A DNA stretch of 64,000 nt from Streptomonospora nanhaiensis (GCF_013410565.1 NZ_JACCFO010000001.1:372001-436000); one strand, 5' to 3'. Counted from the first letter of the stretch, positions 34,794 to 43,850 are shown. Program-made: numbers and translations. The notes: generated by a model from the letters alone, not told the origin.

Positions 34794-37700
34794 ATGAGCG
34801 GCGCGGAGCACGAAAGCAGACTGGCCCCCGGGTTCCACTCCCTGGAGGTGCTGCATCGCGGCGCGGCCTCGACCCTGTACCGCGCGCTGCGCGACGGCAC
34901 CCGCGAGCCGGCCGCGCTGAAGGTGATGCGCGACGAGTCCGGCGCCGCCGAGATCGAGCGGCTGCGCGAACTGGCCCGCCTGCCCGGTGTGGTGCGGGTG
35001 CTGGGGCGGGGCCGCACCTTCTCGGGCCGCATCTTCGTGGCCATGGAGTACTGCACGGACGGCGACTACGCCATCAACCTGCGCCGGCGCCACCCGCTGC
35101 CGGTGGAGGAGGTGGTGCGCGTGGGCAGCGCCGTGGCCGCCGCGCTGGAGGCCGTGCACGCCAAAGGGCTGCTCTACCACGGCATCGAGCCGTCCAACAT
35201 GCTGAAGTTCGGCGACGCCGCCGTGCTGACCGACGCGGGCGACGTGCTGCCGATGGACACGGCGCCGCCGGTGCCCGAGCCCGACCCCGACGCGATCGTG
35301 CACGCGCCGCCGGAGGTGCTGCGCGGGGAGGGGGTGGGGCCGGCCTCCGACCTCTACCGGCTGGCCTCGTGCCTGTGGACGCTGCTGGCGGAGTACCCGC
35401 CGTTCGCCGACGGCGCGCACGCGCCCATCGACCCGTTCGCCTACCGCGACCGCGCGCTGGTCGATCCGCCGCCGGAGCCGCCGCGCGCCGACGTGCCCCG
35501 GGCGCTGTGGCCGGTGTTCGAGCGGGCGCTGGCCAAGGACCCGGCGGACCGGTTCGCCTCGGCGGCCGAGTTCCGCGCCGCGCTGCGCCTGGAGATCCGC
35601 GTGACCGCGCCGGCGCCGGTGCGCCGGCGGCCGGAGGAGCGGGCCGAGGACCCCGGCGCGGCGGTGGCGGCGGGAGCGGCCGCCGCTCCCGAGGCTGCCG
35701 CACCGGCGGGGCAGGAAACCGCGCCGACGGCGCCGGAGGCGCCCGCGCCCGCCGCGCCGGATGCCCCGGTAACCGCCGCGGTTCCCGAGGGCCAGGGCCC
35801 TGATGAGGCGGCCTACGGCCCGGTCCCCCAGGCGCCGGACGCGCACGGCGGCGCGGCGGGGGTGGGCGCGGACGTGGCCGCCACCGGCGGCCACGTGACC
35901 CGCGTCGACCCGGCCCCGCAGGAGAGCGCGGGCGGGGCGCCGACCGATCCGGGGCCGCACGCGCGGGCGGCGGACGCGGCCGAGGCGGAGCCCGAGCCGG
36001 CCGCCGCCTTTGACGGCGGCCCCCGGCCCGCCGAGGGGCCCGGCGCGGCCGGCCGGCCGCAGGAGGCGTACCAGACGCACGGGGCGCCGGCGCAGGAGGC
36101 CGACAGCGCGTCCGCGGGAGCGGCGGCCGTGGGGGAGTGGCCGCTTGCGACCGGGGACGGCGTCCCGCCGATCGGCGAGGTGCTGCCGGGGGACGACCTG
36201 GTGGCGGAGGCGACGTCGTGGCAGTCGGCGTGGGCGGTGCAGGAGGCCGAGGCGGCCGAGCCGGAGACCGCGGTGGAGGCCGCCTGGGCGGCCCCTGACG
36301 AGGGCGCGGACACGGCGCTCGGGAACGGCGTTTACGGCTCAGGCGCCGCGCCGGTGGCAGGGGACGGGCCCGCAGTCGCCGAGGACCCGCCGACCGGGGA
36401 GGGCGCGTCCGCGGTCGGCGCTTTCCCGGACAGCGAGGACGCCGGTCAGGCGGCCGGCACCGCTGAGGGTTTCGGGCAGGCGGACCAACCCGCCTCGGCG
36501 ACGGCTGAGGACCGGGAGCCGCCGGTCGGCGGCGCTCCGCCGGGCGAGGGGGCTCCCGGCGCCGGGGTGGAGGAGACGTGGGCGGATCCCCCGGGGGATT
36601 ACGCCTGGCCCGCGGGTGAGGGCGTCGCCCCGGACGGCGAGCCCGGCGGGCAGTCGGCGTCCGGGGGGTACGACACCCCGCCCGGGCAAGGCCGCGCCGT
36701 TTCGCCCGCCGCCGGCGCCGAGGACGACGAGCCCGTGCGGACGGCGGCGACCGGCGAGTACGCCGCGCCCGTGGGTGAGCCCGCCCCGGCTCGTGGTTCG
36801 GAGGTGGGGGACGACCGGAACCCGGCCGCCGAGACCGAAACCGATCCCGCCGACGCCTCCGGCCAGGAGGCGCCCGGCACTGGCGTGGAGGAGACCTGGG
36901 CGGATCCCTCGGCCGGCTACACCTCGCCCGCGAGTGAGCACAGCGCCGCGGACGACGAACCCGCGTGGCAGTCGGTGTCGGGGGAGTATGGCGCTCAGGC
37001 CGACGCGGAGCCGCCGGGTCCGGTCGCCGGTGGTGTCGAGGGCGAGGGCGCCTGGGCGGCCGCGTCCGAGTACGCCGCCCCCGTGCCCGATCCCGACCCG
37101 GGGGTTGGGGTGGAGCCGGAGGTGGACGCGGACCGGGACCCGGCCGCCGCGTCCGAAACCGGTTACGCCGACTCCACCGTCGAGCAGACCGCGATGTGGC
37201 CCGCCGAGGGCGCCGACGACGGCGCACACGTCGGTCGCGAGGCGGATTACGGCGCGGCCGAGGAGACCTCGGCCGCTGCCTCCGGTGGCTACGTGCTGCC
37301 CGCCGAGCCTCCCCGGCCCGGCGCGGACGGTGCTGACGCGCCGGTGGAGGGCCCCGGAGCCGTCCACGGCGCCGAGGAGGCGGCCGCGTGGGCCGCCGCC
37401 TCCGGCGGGCACGCCGTCGCCGCCGCCGCGCCGCCCGCCCCGCGTCTCGGGGAGACCCCCGCCGCGCCCGCGCCCACCGACCCCGCCGCGCCCGTCGGCG
37501 GCACCGGTCCGCAGTGGCCGATGGGGGAGCAGCACTCTGAAGGCGCCTGGACCGGTCCGCAGCGCCCCGGCGCCGCCGGCACGGGGCCGTACGCCGCCGG
37601 CGCGGCCGCCTCGGCGGCCGGCGGCGGCAGCGGCCCCTACCCGTCCTCGGGCGCCGGGACGCCGGGCCGGAACGCCGACCCCTACGCGCCGCCGCTCCCG

Positions 37701-38180
37701 CCCCTCCCGCCGCCCCCCTCGAAGCGGTCGGGGTCCTCGCGCGGCCCGCTCTACATCGCCGTGGGCGCGGCGGCCGTCACGGTCGTCGCCGTCGCGGTCG
37801 GCGCGGTCGCCGTGGTGGGGGCCGGAGGCGACGACGAGGCCGGGCAGTCCCCTCCGGCCGGCGGCGAGAGCGGTCCGCCCCCCTCGGCGGCCGACGTCGA
37901 GGAGTTGGCGCCCACCGACGTCACCATGGACGACAGCGGTACCACGGTCGTCCTGGAATGGACCGACAACACCGGCGGAACCGCCTCCCACCACGTGGTC
38001 GGCGGTCCCATCGGCACCACGCCGGTCAACCTCGCCGACGTCGAACCCGGCGAGACGACGGCCACCGTCAACGGGCTCAACGCCGGCCAGGAGTACTGCT
38101 TCGTGGTCTTGGCCGTCCTCAGCGTGGAGGAGATCGGCCGCTCCGAGGAGACCTGCACCCAGCGGGCGGAGGAGGGCTAG
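34794..38180 (+). CDS. Membrane pseudokinase with long acidic linker and extracellular FN3 domain
   Basis: The 1128-aa protein has a Ser/Thr kinase-like domain at 15-270: Lys43 of the VAIK motif is present (AALKVM), but the HRD motif reads HGI (129-131) with KPSN changed to EPSN, and DFG reads DAG (147-149), so the catalytic Asp is lost. Residues about 270-980 form an acidic Ala/Pro/Gly/Glu-rich linker with a tandem repeat of 106 residues. A transmembrane helix (about 985-1010) and one FN3 domain (about 1040-1125, with EYCFVVLAV) follow. It is the last gene of the MoxR-DUF58 operon, 49 bp after its neighbour. Confidence 0.88.
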   Translation: MSGAEHESRLAPGFHSLEVLHRGAASTLYRALRDGTREPAALKVMRDESGAAEIERLRELARLPGVVRVLGRGRTFSGRIFVAMEYCTDGDYAINLRRRHPLPVEEVVRVGSAVAAALEAVHAKGLLYHGIEPSNMLKFGDAAVLTDAGDVLPMDTAPPVPEPDPDAIVHAPPEVLRGEGVGPASDLYRLASCLWTLLAEYPPFADGAHAPIDPFAYRDRALVDPPPEPPRADVPRALWPVFERALAKDPADRFASAAEFRAALRLEIRVTAPAPVRRRPEERAEDPGAAVAAGAAAAPEAAAPAGQETAPTAPEAPAPAAPDAPVTAAVPEGQGPDEAAYGPVPQAPDAHGGAAGVGADVAATGGHVTRVDPAPQESAGGAPTDPGPHARAADAAEAEPEPAAAFDGGPRPAEGPGAAGRPQEAYQTHGAPAQEADSASAGAAAVGEWPLATGDGVPPIGEVLPGDDLVAEATSWQSAWAVQEAEAAEPETAVEAAWAAPDEGADTALGNGVYGSGAAPVAGDGPAVAEDPPTGEGASAVGAFPDSEDAGQAAGTAEGFGQADQPASATAEDREPPVGGAPPGEGAPGAGVEETWADPPGDYAWPAGEGVAPDGEPGGQSASGGYDTPPGQGRAVSPAAGAEDDEPVRTAATGEYAAPVGEPAPARGSEVGDDRNPAAETETDPADASGQEAPGTGVEETWADPSAGYTSPASEHSAADDEPAWQSVSGEYGAQADAEPPGPVAGGVEGEGAWAAASEYAAPVPDPDPGVGVEPEVDADRDPAAASETGYADSTVEQTAMWPAEGADDGAHVGREADYGAAEETSAAASGGYVLPAEPPRPGADGADAPVEGPGAVHGAEEAAAWAAASGGHAVAAAAPPAPRLGETPAAPAPTDPAAPVGGTGPQWPMGEQHSEGAWTGPQRPGAAGTGPYAAGAAASAAGGGSGPYPSSGAGTPGRNADPYAPPLPPLPPPPSKRSGSSRGPLYIAVGAAAVTVVAVAVGAVAVVGAGGDDEAGQSPPAGGESGPPPSAADVEELAPTDVTMDDSGTTVVLEWTDNTGGTASHHVVGGPIGTTPVNLADVEPGETTATVNGLNAGQEYCFVVLAVLSVEEIGRSEETCTQRAEEG
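36549..37184 (+). repeat. Two tandem 318-bp (106-residue) coding repeats
   Basis: Units 36549-36866 and 36867-37184 both begin with APG(A/T)GVEETWADP and share the block EYAAPV followed by a (D)D/R-N-PAA motif at the same offset. They are imperfect at DNA and protein level. They lie in the cytoplasmic linker of the pseudokinase. Confidence 0.65.
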
Positions 38181-38207
38181 GCCAAGACGCCGCTCCCCGT
38201 CTCGGCG

Positions 38208-38259
38208 AAGGGGACCGGCCGCCACCCGGCCAGGTGAGCGGGTGGGGGCCGGTCCCCTT
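38208..38259. terminator. Bidirectional hairpin between the pseudokinase and lutC
   Basis: A perfect 13-bp stem (AAGGGGACCGGCC / GGCCGGTCCCCTT) encloses a 26-base loop. On the plus strand it is followed by TTT, and it can serve the plus-strand operon and the minus-strand lut operon. Confidence 0.65.
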
Positions 38260-38467
38260 TGGTGCGGGCCTGGTCCCGCGGCCGCAGGACAGCCCGTGCG
38301 GGGCAGGAGAGCCAACGGCTGAGGCCGCGACGGCCGGTTCCCGGGTGGGGGGCGGGGTGGCCTCGGGGGCGCCGGCGACGGCGGTGGCCGGGCTCCACCA
38401 CCGCCGGTGCCGCGCGGTCTTGGCGGTCTTCGTTGCTGCCCGGCGGGTGGCCGGAGCCGGCGGGCGG

Positions 38468-39133
38468 CTACTCCACGATCACGACCTCCAGGGTGCGCGG
38501 TCCGTGCACGCCCTCGACCCGGTTCAGTTCGATGTCGCTGGTGGCCGAGGGGCCGCTGATCCAGGTCAGCGGGCGCGCGGGGTCGAGCCGGGGGAGGGCC
38601 TGCGGCACGCCGTCGACGATCTGGTCGGCCCGCACCACGCACAGGTGGTAGTCCGGAATCAGGGTGAGCGCCCGTCTGCCCTGCGCCGCCCCCGTGTCCA
38701 GGACGATCGTGCCGGTCTCGGCGATCGCCACGGCGCAGCCGGTCACCACGCCGTCCATCCCGTCCAGCTCCGCCACGTCCAGGCCGCCGCCGTCGCGCAC
38801 GATCGTGGTCGCCGTGCGGGCGAACCACTCCTCGGGCGCGTCGGCCGGCACCACCACCCGCTGGGCGCGCCGGTGGGCCAGCGCCAGACCGATCCGCTCG
38901 GCCAGTTCGCCCGGAGCCGCCCGGTGCACCTGCGCCCGGTAGTCCACCAGCCGGTCGACCAGCAGCTCCACGGTGGCGCCCTGCCCGTGGGCGGGAGTGT
39001 AGGCGCGCGGCACCGCGACGTCTTCGGGCGCCTCGTGCGCGGGGACGTCGGCCAGCGCCGCCCGCACCCGCGCCAGGATCCGCTCGCGCGACCCGCCGCC
39101 GGGCCGCGTTCCGCGCGTGGGCGACGTGCTCAT
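38468..39133 (-). CDS. lutC: Lactate utilisation protein C (LUD domain)
   Basis: The 221-aa LUD-domain protein contains VTGCAVAIAETGTIVLDTGAAQGRRALTL, the central motif of the family, and an acidic C-terminus ending LEVVIVE. LutC is part of the LutABC complex, which oxidises L-lactate to pyruvate in the cytoplasm. Its ATG overlaps the lutB stop in an ATGA junction, so it is the third gene of the lutABC operon. A bidirectional hairpin lies about 200 bp downstream. Confidence 0.93.
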   Translation of the reverse strand: MSTSPTRGTRPGGGSRERILARVRAALADVPAHEAPEDVAVPRAYTPAHGQGATVELLVDRLVDYRAQVHRAAPGELAERIGLALAHRRAQRVVVPADAPEEWFARTATTIVRDGGGLDVAELDGMDGVVTGCAVAIAETGTIVLDTGAAQGRRALTLIPDYHLCVVRADQIVDGVPQALPRLDPARPLTWISGPSATSDIELNRVEGVHGPRTLEVVIVE

Positions 39134-40734
39134 CGCCGGCCGTCCTCTCCCCGCTCCGACTGCTCCGGTCGCTCCGAACGCTCGGCCTGCTCCGACTGCT
39201 CCGGTCGCTCCCGGCGCACCTGGCCGGGCGCCGGGGCGTCGGTCTCCGCCCGCCCGTGCCGGCCTTCGCGGCGCCACCAGGAGCGGAACGACTCCTCGGG
39301 GATCGGGGGGATGTCGCGGGTGTCGGTCCAGGCCGCGCCCGGCCCCGGCAGGCGGCGCGGCACCAGGGAGCGGGCGGCCGAGACGGCCCGCTGCGCGGCG
39401 CCCAGCCGCCGCTCGCCCTCGAAGACCCAGCCGGCCGCGCCCATCGCCGCCTTCTCGCCGAGGTGACCGGGCCGCGCGGCGACCTCCTCGCGCAGGTGCA
39501 CCAGCACCTCGGGGATGTCGATGGCCACCGGGCACACCTCGTAGCAGGCGCCGCACAGCGACGACGCGTAGGGCAGCGCCGCGTCGGCCGCCGAACCGGT
39601 CCCGCGCAGCTGCGGGGTGAGGATCGCGCCGATGGGGCCGGGGTAGACCGAGCCGTAGGCGTGCCCGCCGGCGCGCTCGTAGACGGGGCAGATGTTCAGG
39701 CAGGCCGAGCAGCGGATGCAGCGCAGCGCCTGGCGCCCCACGGTGTCGGCCAGCACGTCGGTGCGCCCGTTGTCCAGCAGCACCAGGTGGAACTCCTGCG
39801 GGCCGTCGCCCGGGGTCACCCCGGTCCAGGTGGAGGTGTAGGGGTTCATCCGCTCGCCCGTGGAGGAGCGCGGCAGGAGCTGGAGGAACACCTCCAGGTC
39901 CGACCACGTCGGCACGACCTTCTCGATGCCGACCACCGAGATCAGCGTCCGCGGCAGGGTCAGGCACATCCGGCCGTTGCCCTCCGACTCCAGCACCACC
40001 AGCGTGCCGGTGTCGGCCACGGCGAAGTTGGCGCCCGAGACCGCCACCCTGGTGCGCAGGAACCGCTCGCGCAGGTGCACGCGGGCGGCCTCGGCCAGGG
40101 CGCGGGGGTCGTCGCCGAGGTCGTCGGGGGCCGGAACGCCCCACGCCGCCATCCGGTCGCGGAAGATCTCGCGGATCTCGGCGCGGTTGCGGTGGATCGC
40201 CGGCACCAGGATGTGGGACGGCAGGTCCTCGCTGAGCTGCACGATCAGCTCGGCCAGGTCGGTCTCGTAGGCGGTGATCCCGGCCTCGGCCAGCGCCTCG
40301 TTGAGTTCGATCTCCTGGGTGGCCATCGACTTCACCTTGACCACGTCGCGCTCGCCGGTGGCGCGCACCAGCCCGGTGACGATGGCGTTGGCCTCGGCGG
40401 CGTCGGCGGCCCAGTGCACGGTGCCCCCGGCGGCGGTCACCGACTCCTCCAGGCGCTCCAGGTAGTGGTCGAGGTGGCGCAGGGTGCGGTCCTTGATCGC
40501 CTTGCCCGCCGCCCGCAGCCGCGACCAGTCGTCGAGTTCGGCGACGACGGCGTCGCGCTTGTCGCGGATGGTGTGCGTGGCCTTGCGCAGGTTGTGCCGC
40601 AGTTGCGCGTCGCGGGTGGCGGTGCGGGCGGCCTCGGGGAAGGCGGGCATGCCCACGAACGTCGCGGAGCGGTGGGCGGGCACCGCCTCGGCGGGCACGG
40701 CGCTGTGCGGGCTCCTGGGGCTGACGGTGCTCAT
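39130..40734 (-). CDS. lutB: Lactate utilisation iron-sulfur protein B
   Basis: The 534-aa protein has an N-terminal LUD domain (SGANFAVADTGTLVVLESEGNGR) and a C-terminal ferredoxin-like part with two 4Fe-4S motifs, CIRCSACLNICPVY and CGACYEVCPV. It transfers electrons during lactate oxidation with LutA and LutC. The last 60 residues are an unusual charged tail rich in short SER/EQ repeats (EQSEQAERSERPEQSERGED), not normally seen in LutB. It overlaps lutA and lutC by 4 bp each. Confidence 0.95.
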   Translation of the reverse strand: MSTVSPRSPHSAVPAEAVPAHRSATFVGMPAFPEAARTATRDAQLRHNLRKATHTIRDKRDAVVAELDDWSRLRAAGKAIKDRTLRHLDHYLERLEESVTAAGGTVHWAADAAEANAIVTGLVRATGERDVVKVKSMATQEIELNEALAEAGITAYETDLAELIVQLSEDLPSHILVPAIHRNRAEIREIFRDRMAAWGVPAPDDLGDDPRALAEAARVHLRERFLRTRVAVSGANFAVADTGTLVVLESEGNGRMCLTLPRTLISVVGIEKVVPTWSDLEVFLQLLPRSSTGERMNPYTSTWTGVTPGDGPQEFHLVLLDNGRTDVLADTVGRQALRCIRCSACLNICPVYERAGGHAYGSVYPGPIGAILTPQLRGTGSAADAALPYASSLCGACYEVCPVAIDIPEVLVHLREEVAARPGHLGEKAAMGAAGWVFEGERRLGAAQRAVSAARSLVPRRLPGPGAAWTDTRDIPPIPEESFRSWWRREGRHGRAETDAPAPGQVRRERPEQSEQAERSERPEQSERGEDGRR

Positions 40735-41471
40735 AGCCGGGCCGGCTCCTGTTCGGTCGAGGCGAGGATCTCGGCGAGGTGGACGGCCTTGACCCCGGTG
40801 CGCCCGCGCTCCAGGGTGCCGCCGATGTGCATGAGGCAGGAGTTGTCCACCGCGCACAGCACCTCGGCGCCGGTGGCGGCGACGTTGCGGGCCTTGTCCG
40901 AGCCCATCGCGGCCGACACGTCGGGGTTCTTCACGGCGAAGGTGCCGCCGAACCCGCAGCACTCGGCCGCGCCGGGCAGCTCCCGCAGGTCGATGCCGCG
41001 CACCTCGCGCAGCAGCCGGTAGGGGCGGTCGCCCAGCTTGAGCAGCCGCAGGCCGTGGCAGGTGGGGTGGTAGGTGACGGTGTGCGGGAAGTAGGCGCCC
41101 ACGTCGGTCACCCCCAGCACGTCCACGAGCAGTTCGGACAGGTCGTAGACGCGCGGCGCGAGGTCGGCGACGGCGCGGTCCAGGCGGCTGCCGGGCTCGC
41201 CCAGGCGCGGGTAGTTGTCGCGGACCATCGCCGCGCAGGAGCCCGAGGGCGCGAGCACGGCGTCGGCGTCGGCGAACGTCTCGACGAACCGCACCGCCAG
41301 CCGCTGCGCCTCGCGCCGGTAGCCGGTGTTGTAGTGCATCTGCCCGCAGCAGGTCTGGGACTCCGGGAACACCACCTCGTGGCCCAGGCGGCGCAGCAGC
41401 CGCACCACCGCCTGCCCCGTCCGGGGGTAGAGGGTGTCGTTCACACAGGTGATGAATAACGCGATGCGCAT
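40731..41471 (-). CDS. lutA: Lactate utilisation protein A (CCG-domain subunit)
   Basis: The 246-aa protein contains two cysteine-rich CCG motifs, CCGQMHYNTG and CCGFGGTFAVK, each preceded by its other cysteine (PSGSCAAM and YHPTCHG), as in LutA/YkgE and heterodisulfide-reductase subunits. Start MRIALFITCVND has GAGGGAG 3-4 bases upstream. It is the first gene of lutABC, and the FadR-like regulator is divergent 368 bp away. Confidence 0.95.
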   Translation of the reverse strand: MRIALFITCVNDTLYPRTGQAVVRLLRRLGHEVVFPESQTCCGQMHYNTGYRREAQRLAVRFVETFADADAVLAPSGSCAAMVRDNYPRLGEPGSRLDRAVADLAPRVYDLSELLVDVLGVTDVGAYFPHTVTYHPTCHGLRLLKLGDRPYRLLREVRGIDLRELPGAAECCGFGGTFAVKNPDVSAAMGSDKARNVAATGAEVLCAVDNSCLMHIGGTLERGRTGVKAVHLAEILASTEQEPARL

Positions 41472-41628
41472 GCGCTCCCTCGCTTCCGGCGCCGGTCGCG
41501 CCGCCCGCCCCGGCCCGGGGCCGCCGACCACTCGACTCCAGGCCGCGCGGGCGCCCGCGCCCGGGACCCGGCCGGGCGAGTCGGGCCGCCGCGCGGACGG
41601 GACGAACGTTCGGCGGCCTCCCGGGCAG

Positions 41629-41726
41629 TGGTCCGACGACCGGTGTGTCACTGGTCACCGAATCGGGGTTCCGGTGCGGATGGTCCGGTCGATCGGCACC
41701 GCTGGATTCCCTATTGGTCCGATCAC
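41629..41726. promoter_or_regulatory. Repeated TGGTCCG sites between lutA and its regulator
   Basis: TGGTCCG occurs at 41629, 41681 and 41715. The last, TTGGTCCGATCAC, is close to the TTGGTCNGACCAA-type palindrome bound by LldR/FadR regulators. The three sites lie in the divergent promoter region, about 115 to 245 bp from the two start codons, and are probable operators. Confidence 0.5.
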
Positions 41727-41839
41727 TTCTACGCTGGAGGCGGCTCGGTGTCAAGATGGGAGCCCGGCCGGCGCCCCGCCGCGCGGGGCGCCCGGGCGGC
41801 GCGCGGGGTGCCGCCGCCACCGGAGGAAGGCAGGCCCAC

Positions 41840-42604
41840 GTGACCACCCGCGAGACCGTCCACACCCCCGGCACGGTCGGCACCGCCGGCGCCACCGCGC
41901 CGGCGGCCGAGCGCATGCCGGTGACCCAGCGGGCGATCGAGCACGTCAAGCGGATGATCGCCGCGGGTGAGCTGCGGCCCGGCGACCGGCTGCCCACCGA
42001 GCGCGACCTCGCCGCCGGCCTCGGGGTCTCGCGCAGTTCCATGCGCGAGGCCATCCGGGCGCTGACCACCCTGGGCGTGCTGGAGGTGCGCCACGGTTCG
42101 GGCGTCTACGTGACCGCCCTGCGTCCCGGCGACCTGCTGGAGACGTTCTCCGTGCTGGCCGAGGTCTCCCAGGACGAGACCCTGATCGAAGTGCTCCAGG
42201 TGCGGCGCATGCTGGAGCCGGCGGCCACCGCCATGGCGGCGGCACGGGCCGACGACGCCGCCCTGCGGCGCCTGGGCGCCATCCTGGACCGCATCGAGAC
42301 CGGCGGCAGCGAGGGCGAGACCGTGGCGGCCGACATCTCCTTCCACCAGGCCATCGTGGAGATCACCGGCAACGCCACGCTGGTCGCCATCAACGACGGC
42401 CTGTCCTCGCGCACCTTCAACGCGCGGGTCTGGCGCGGCCACCGCGAGGCCGGACTCACCGCGCGGCTGCGGGAGGACCACGAGCGCATCTACCAGGCGC
42501 TGTGCGCCCGCGACCCCGACGCCGCCCGCGCGGCGGCCACCGTGCACGTGATGGAGGTCGAGCGCTGGCTGCGCGGCTCGCTGGAGCCGGGGGGCGAGTG
42601 CTGA
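41840..42604 (+). CDS. FadR-subfamily GntR regulator (LldR-like)
   Basis: The 254-aa protein has a GntR winged helix at about 27-95 (GELRPGDRLPTERDLAAGLGVSRSSMREAIRAL, then RHGSGVYV) and an FCD effector domain with metal or ligand histidines (ISFHQAIVEITGN, MEVERW). It is divergent from lutABC and, by analogy with LldR, should repress lactate use until lactate binds. The GTG at 41840 has GGAGGAAGG at good spacing. The first 24 residues are a Thr/Ala-rich extension. Confidence 0.9.
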   Translation: MTTRETVHTPGTVGTAGATAPAAERMPVTQRAIEHVKRMIAAGELRPGDRLPTERDLAAGLGVSRSSMREAIRALTTLGVLEVRHGSGVYVTALRPGDLLETFSVLAEVSQDETLIEVLQVRRMLEPAATAMAAARADDAALRRLGAILDRIETGGSEGETVAADISFHQAIVEITGNATLVAINDGLSSRTFNARVWRGHREAGLTARLREDHERIYQALCARDPDAARAAATVHVMEVERWLRGSLEPGGEC

Positions 42605-42752
42605 GGGGGCCGGGGCGGTCGGACGGCGGCCGTTTGCCACGGGGGTTGTGTGCCGACGGGCGTTCTCCGTATCCTGGGAGGCTTTCCACTCCGGTGGATC
42701 GCGCAGCGGTCCGATGTCGACGAGGGAGGTGTGCGGTGGCGAAACGGGCGAC

Positions 42753-43745
42753 CTAGCTGTACTGACCCGAGAGGTTGGGTACGCGGGTGGCGGGTGGGCC
42801 GCCGATCGCGGTGTGGAACCGGTGGTGATTGTAGTGGTGGAGCCAGCCCGGGAACGCTTCTCTGCGTTCGGCCTCTGAACGGTAGGGGCGGGCATAGGCC
42901 CATTCCTCGGCCAGGGTGCGGTGGAACCGCTCGACCTTGCCGTTGGTCTGGGGCCGGTAGGGCCGGGTGCGCTTGTGCGTGATCTGGGCCCGGGCCAGGG
43001 CTTCCCGCCACATCCGGGACTTGTAGCAGGACCCGTTGTCGGTCAGCACCCGCTCCACCGCGATGCCCACCGAGGCGAAGTAGGCGCCCGCCCGCGCCCA
43101 GAACGCGGTGGCGGTCTCCTTCTTCTCGTCGGTGAGGATCTCGGTGTAGGCCAGGCGGGTCCGGTCGTCGATGGCGGTGTGCAGGTAGCCGTGGCCGATC
43201 ACCGGTGAGCCGTGCTTGCGGGCGGCGGTCGTGGCCTGCTTGTTGCGCACTCCGGCGTAGCGGCCCACCGCGCGGTGGCCGCCGCCGTCGGGGATGTTGC
43301 CGAGCTTCTTGACGTCGACGTGGACGAGTTCGCCGGGGCGGGCGCGTTCGTAGCGGCGCACGGCAAGGCCGGTGGCGCGGTCGGTGCAGGACAGGCGGGG
43401 CATGCGGTAGCGGGTCAGGATGCGGTGGACGGTGGAGGCCTCCATGTGCAGGTGTCCGGCGATGCGGGCGGGCCCCCAGCGCTTGATGAGGCGGAGTTTG
43501 ACGACGCGGCGCTCGCGGCGGGCGGGGGTGCGCCGGGGCGAGCGGTGGGGGCGGCTGGAGCGGTCGCCCATGGCGGCCGCGCCGTGGGTGCGGTAGCGGC
43601 TCGCCCAGCGCTGGGCGGTGGCCACGCTGGTCTGGAAGCGTTCGGCGGCCCGGCGCAGCGGCCAGCCGTCCTCGACGACGCAGCGGGCCAGGGCCAGACG
43701 CCCGGCGGGGGTCAGGCGGGCGTTGGCGTGGGTAGTGTGGGGCAT
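42753..43745 (-). CDS. IS481-family DDE transposase
   Basis: The 330-aa protein has an N-terminal helix-turn-helix region (GWPLRRAAERFQTSVATAQRWASRYR), a second HTH-like part (WGPARIAGHLHMEASTVHRILTRY) and an rve integrase core with D in HVDVKKLG, D in VLTDNGSCYK and E in NGKVERFHRTLAEEW. It is full length. The TAG stop falls on the flanking CTAG target. The ATG at 43745 (MPHTTHANARL) is preferred; an upstream GTG at 43784 adds 13 residues. Confidence 0.93.
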   Translation of the reverse strand: MPHTTHANARLTPAGRLALARCVVEDGWPLRRAAERFQTSVATAQRWASRYRTHGAAAMGDRSSRPHRSPRRTPARRERRVVKLRLIKRWGPARIAGHLHMEASTVHRILTRYRMPRLSCTDRATGLAVRRYERARPGELVHVDVKKLGNIPDGGGHRAVGRYAGVRNKQATTAARKHGSPVIGHGYLHTAIDDRTRLAYTEILTDEKKETATAFWARAGAYFASVGIAVERVLTDNGSCYKSRMWREALARAQITHKRTRPYRPQTNGKVERFHRTLAEEWAYARPYRSEAERREAFPGWLHHYNHHRFHTAIGGPPATRVPNLSGQYS

Positions 43746-43850
43746 CGAGGGCCTTCCGGGCGGTGGGACGTCAGACATCCACACCGATACCGGAGGCCCT
43801 CTTCGTTGTTTTTGCCGGGGCCGGTGTTACCAACCTCCGTGGTCAGTACA
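42758..43850 (-). mobile_element. IS481-family insertion sequence, complete
   Basis: The element is 1093 bp and begins and ends with TGTACTGACC; the inverted repeats continue imperfectly for about 25 bp through GAGGTTGG. A 6-bp duplication flanks it and it encodes one intact transposase, so insertion is probably recent. It landed between the lut regulator and a small gene at 43909, in what looks like that gene's 5' region. Confidence 0.9.

Noticed and set aside
36010-38828. Long alternative frames on both strands across the pseudokinase linker
   Set aside because: They mirror the biased repeat composition; the real frame carries the membrane helix and FN3 domain.
39150-39210. Short repeats near the lutB 3' end considered as a CRISPR-like array
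   Set aside because: Unit is about 12-20 bp, without uniform spacers, and lies inside a coding frame.
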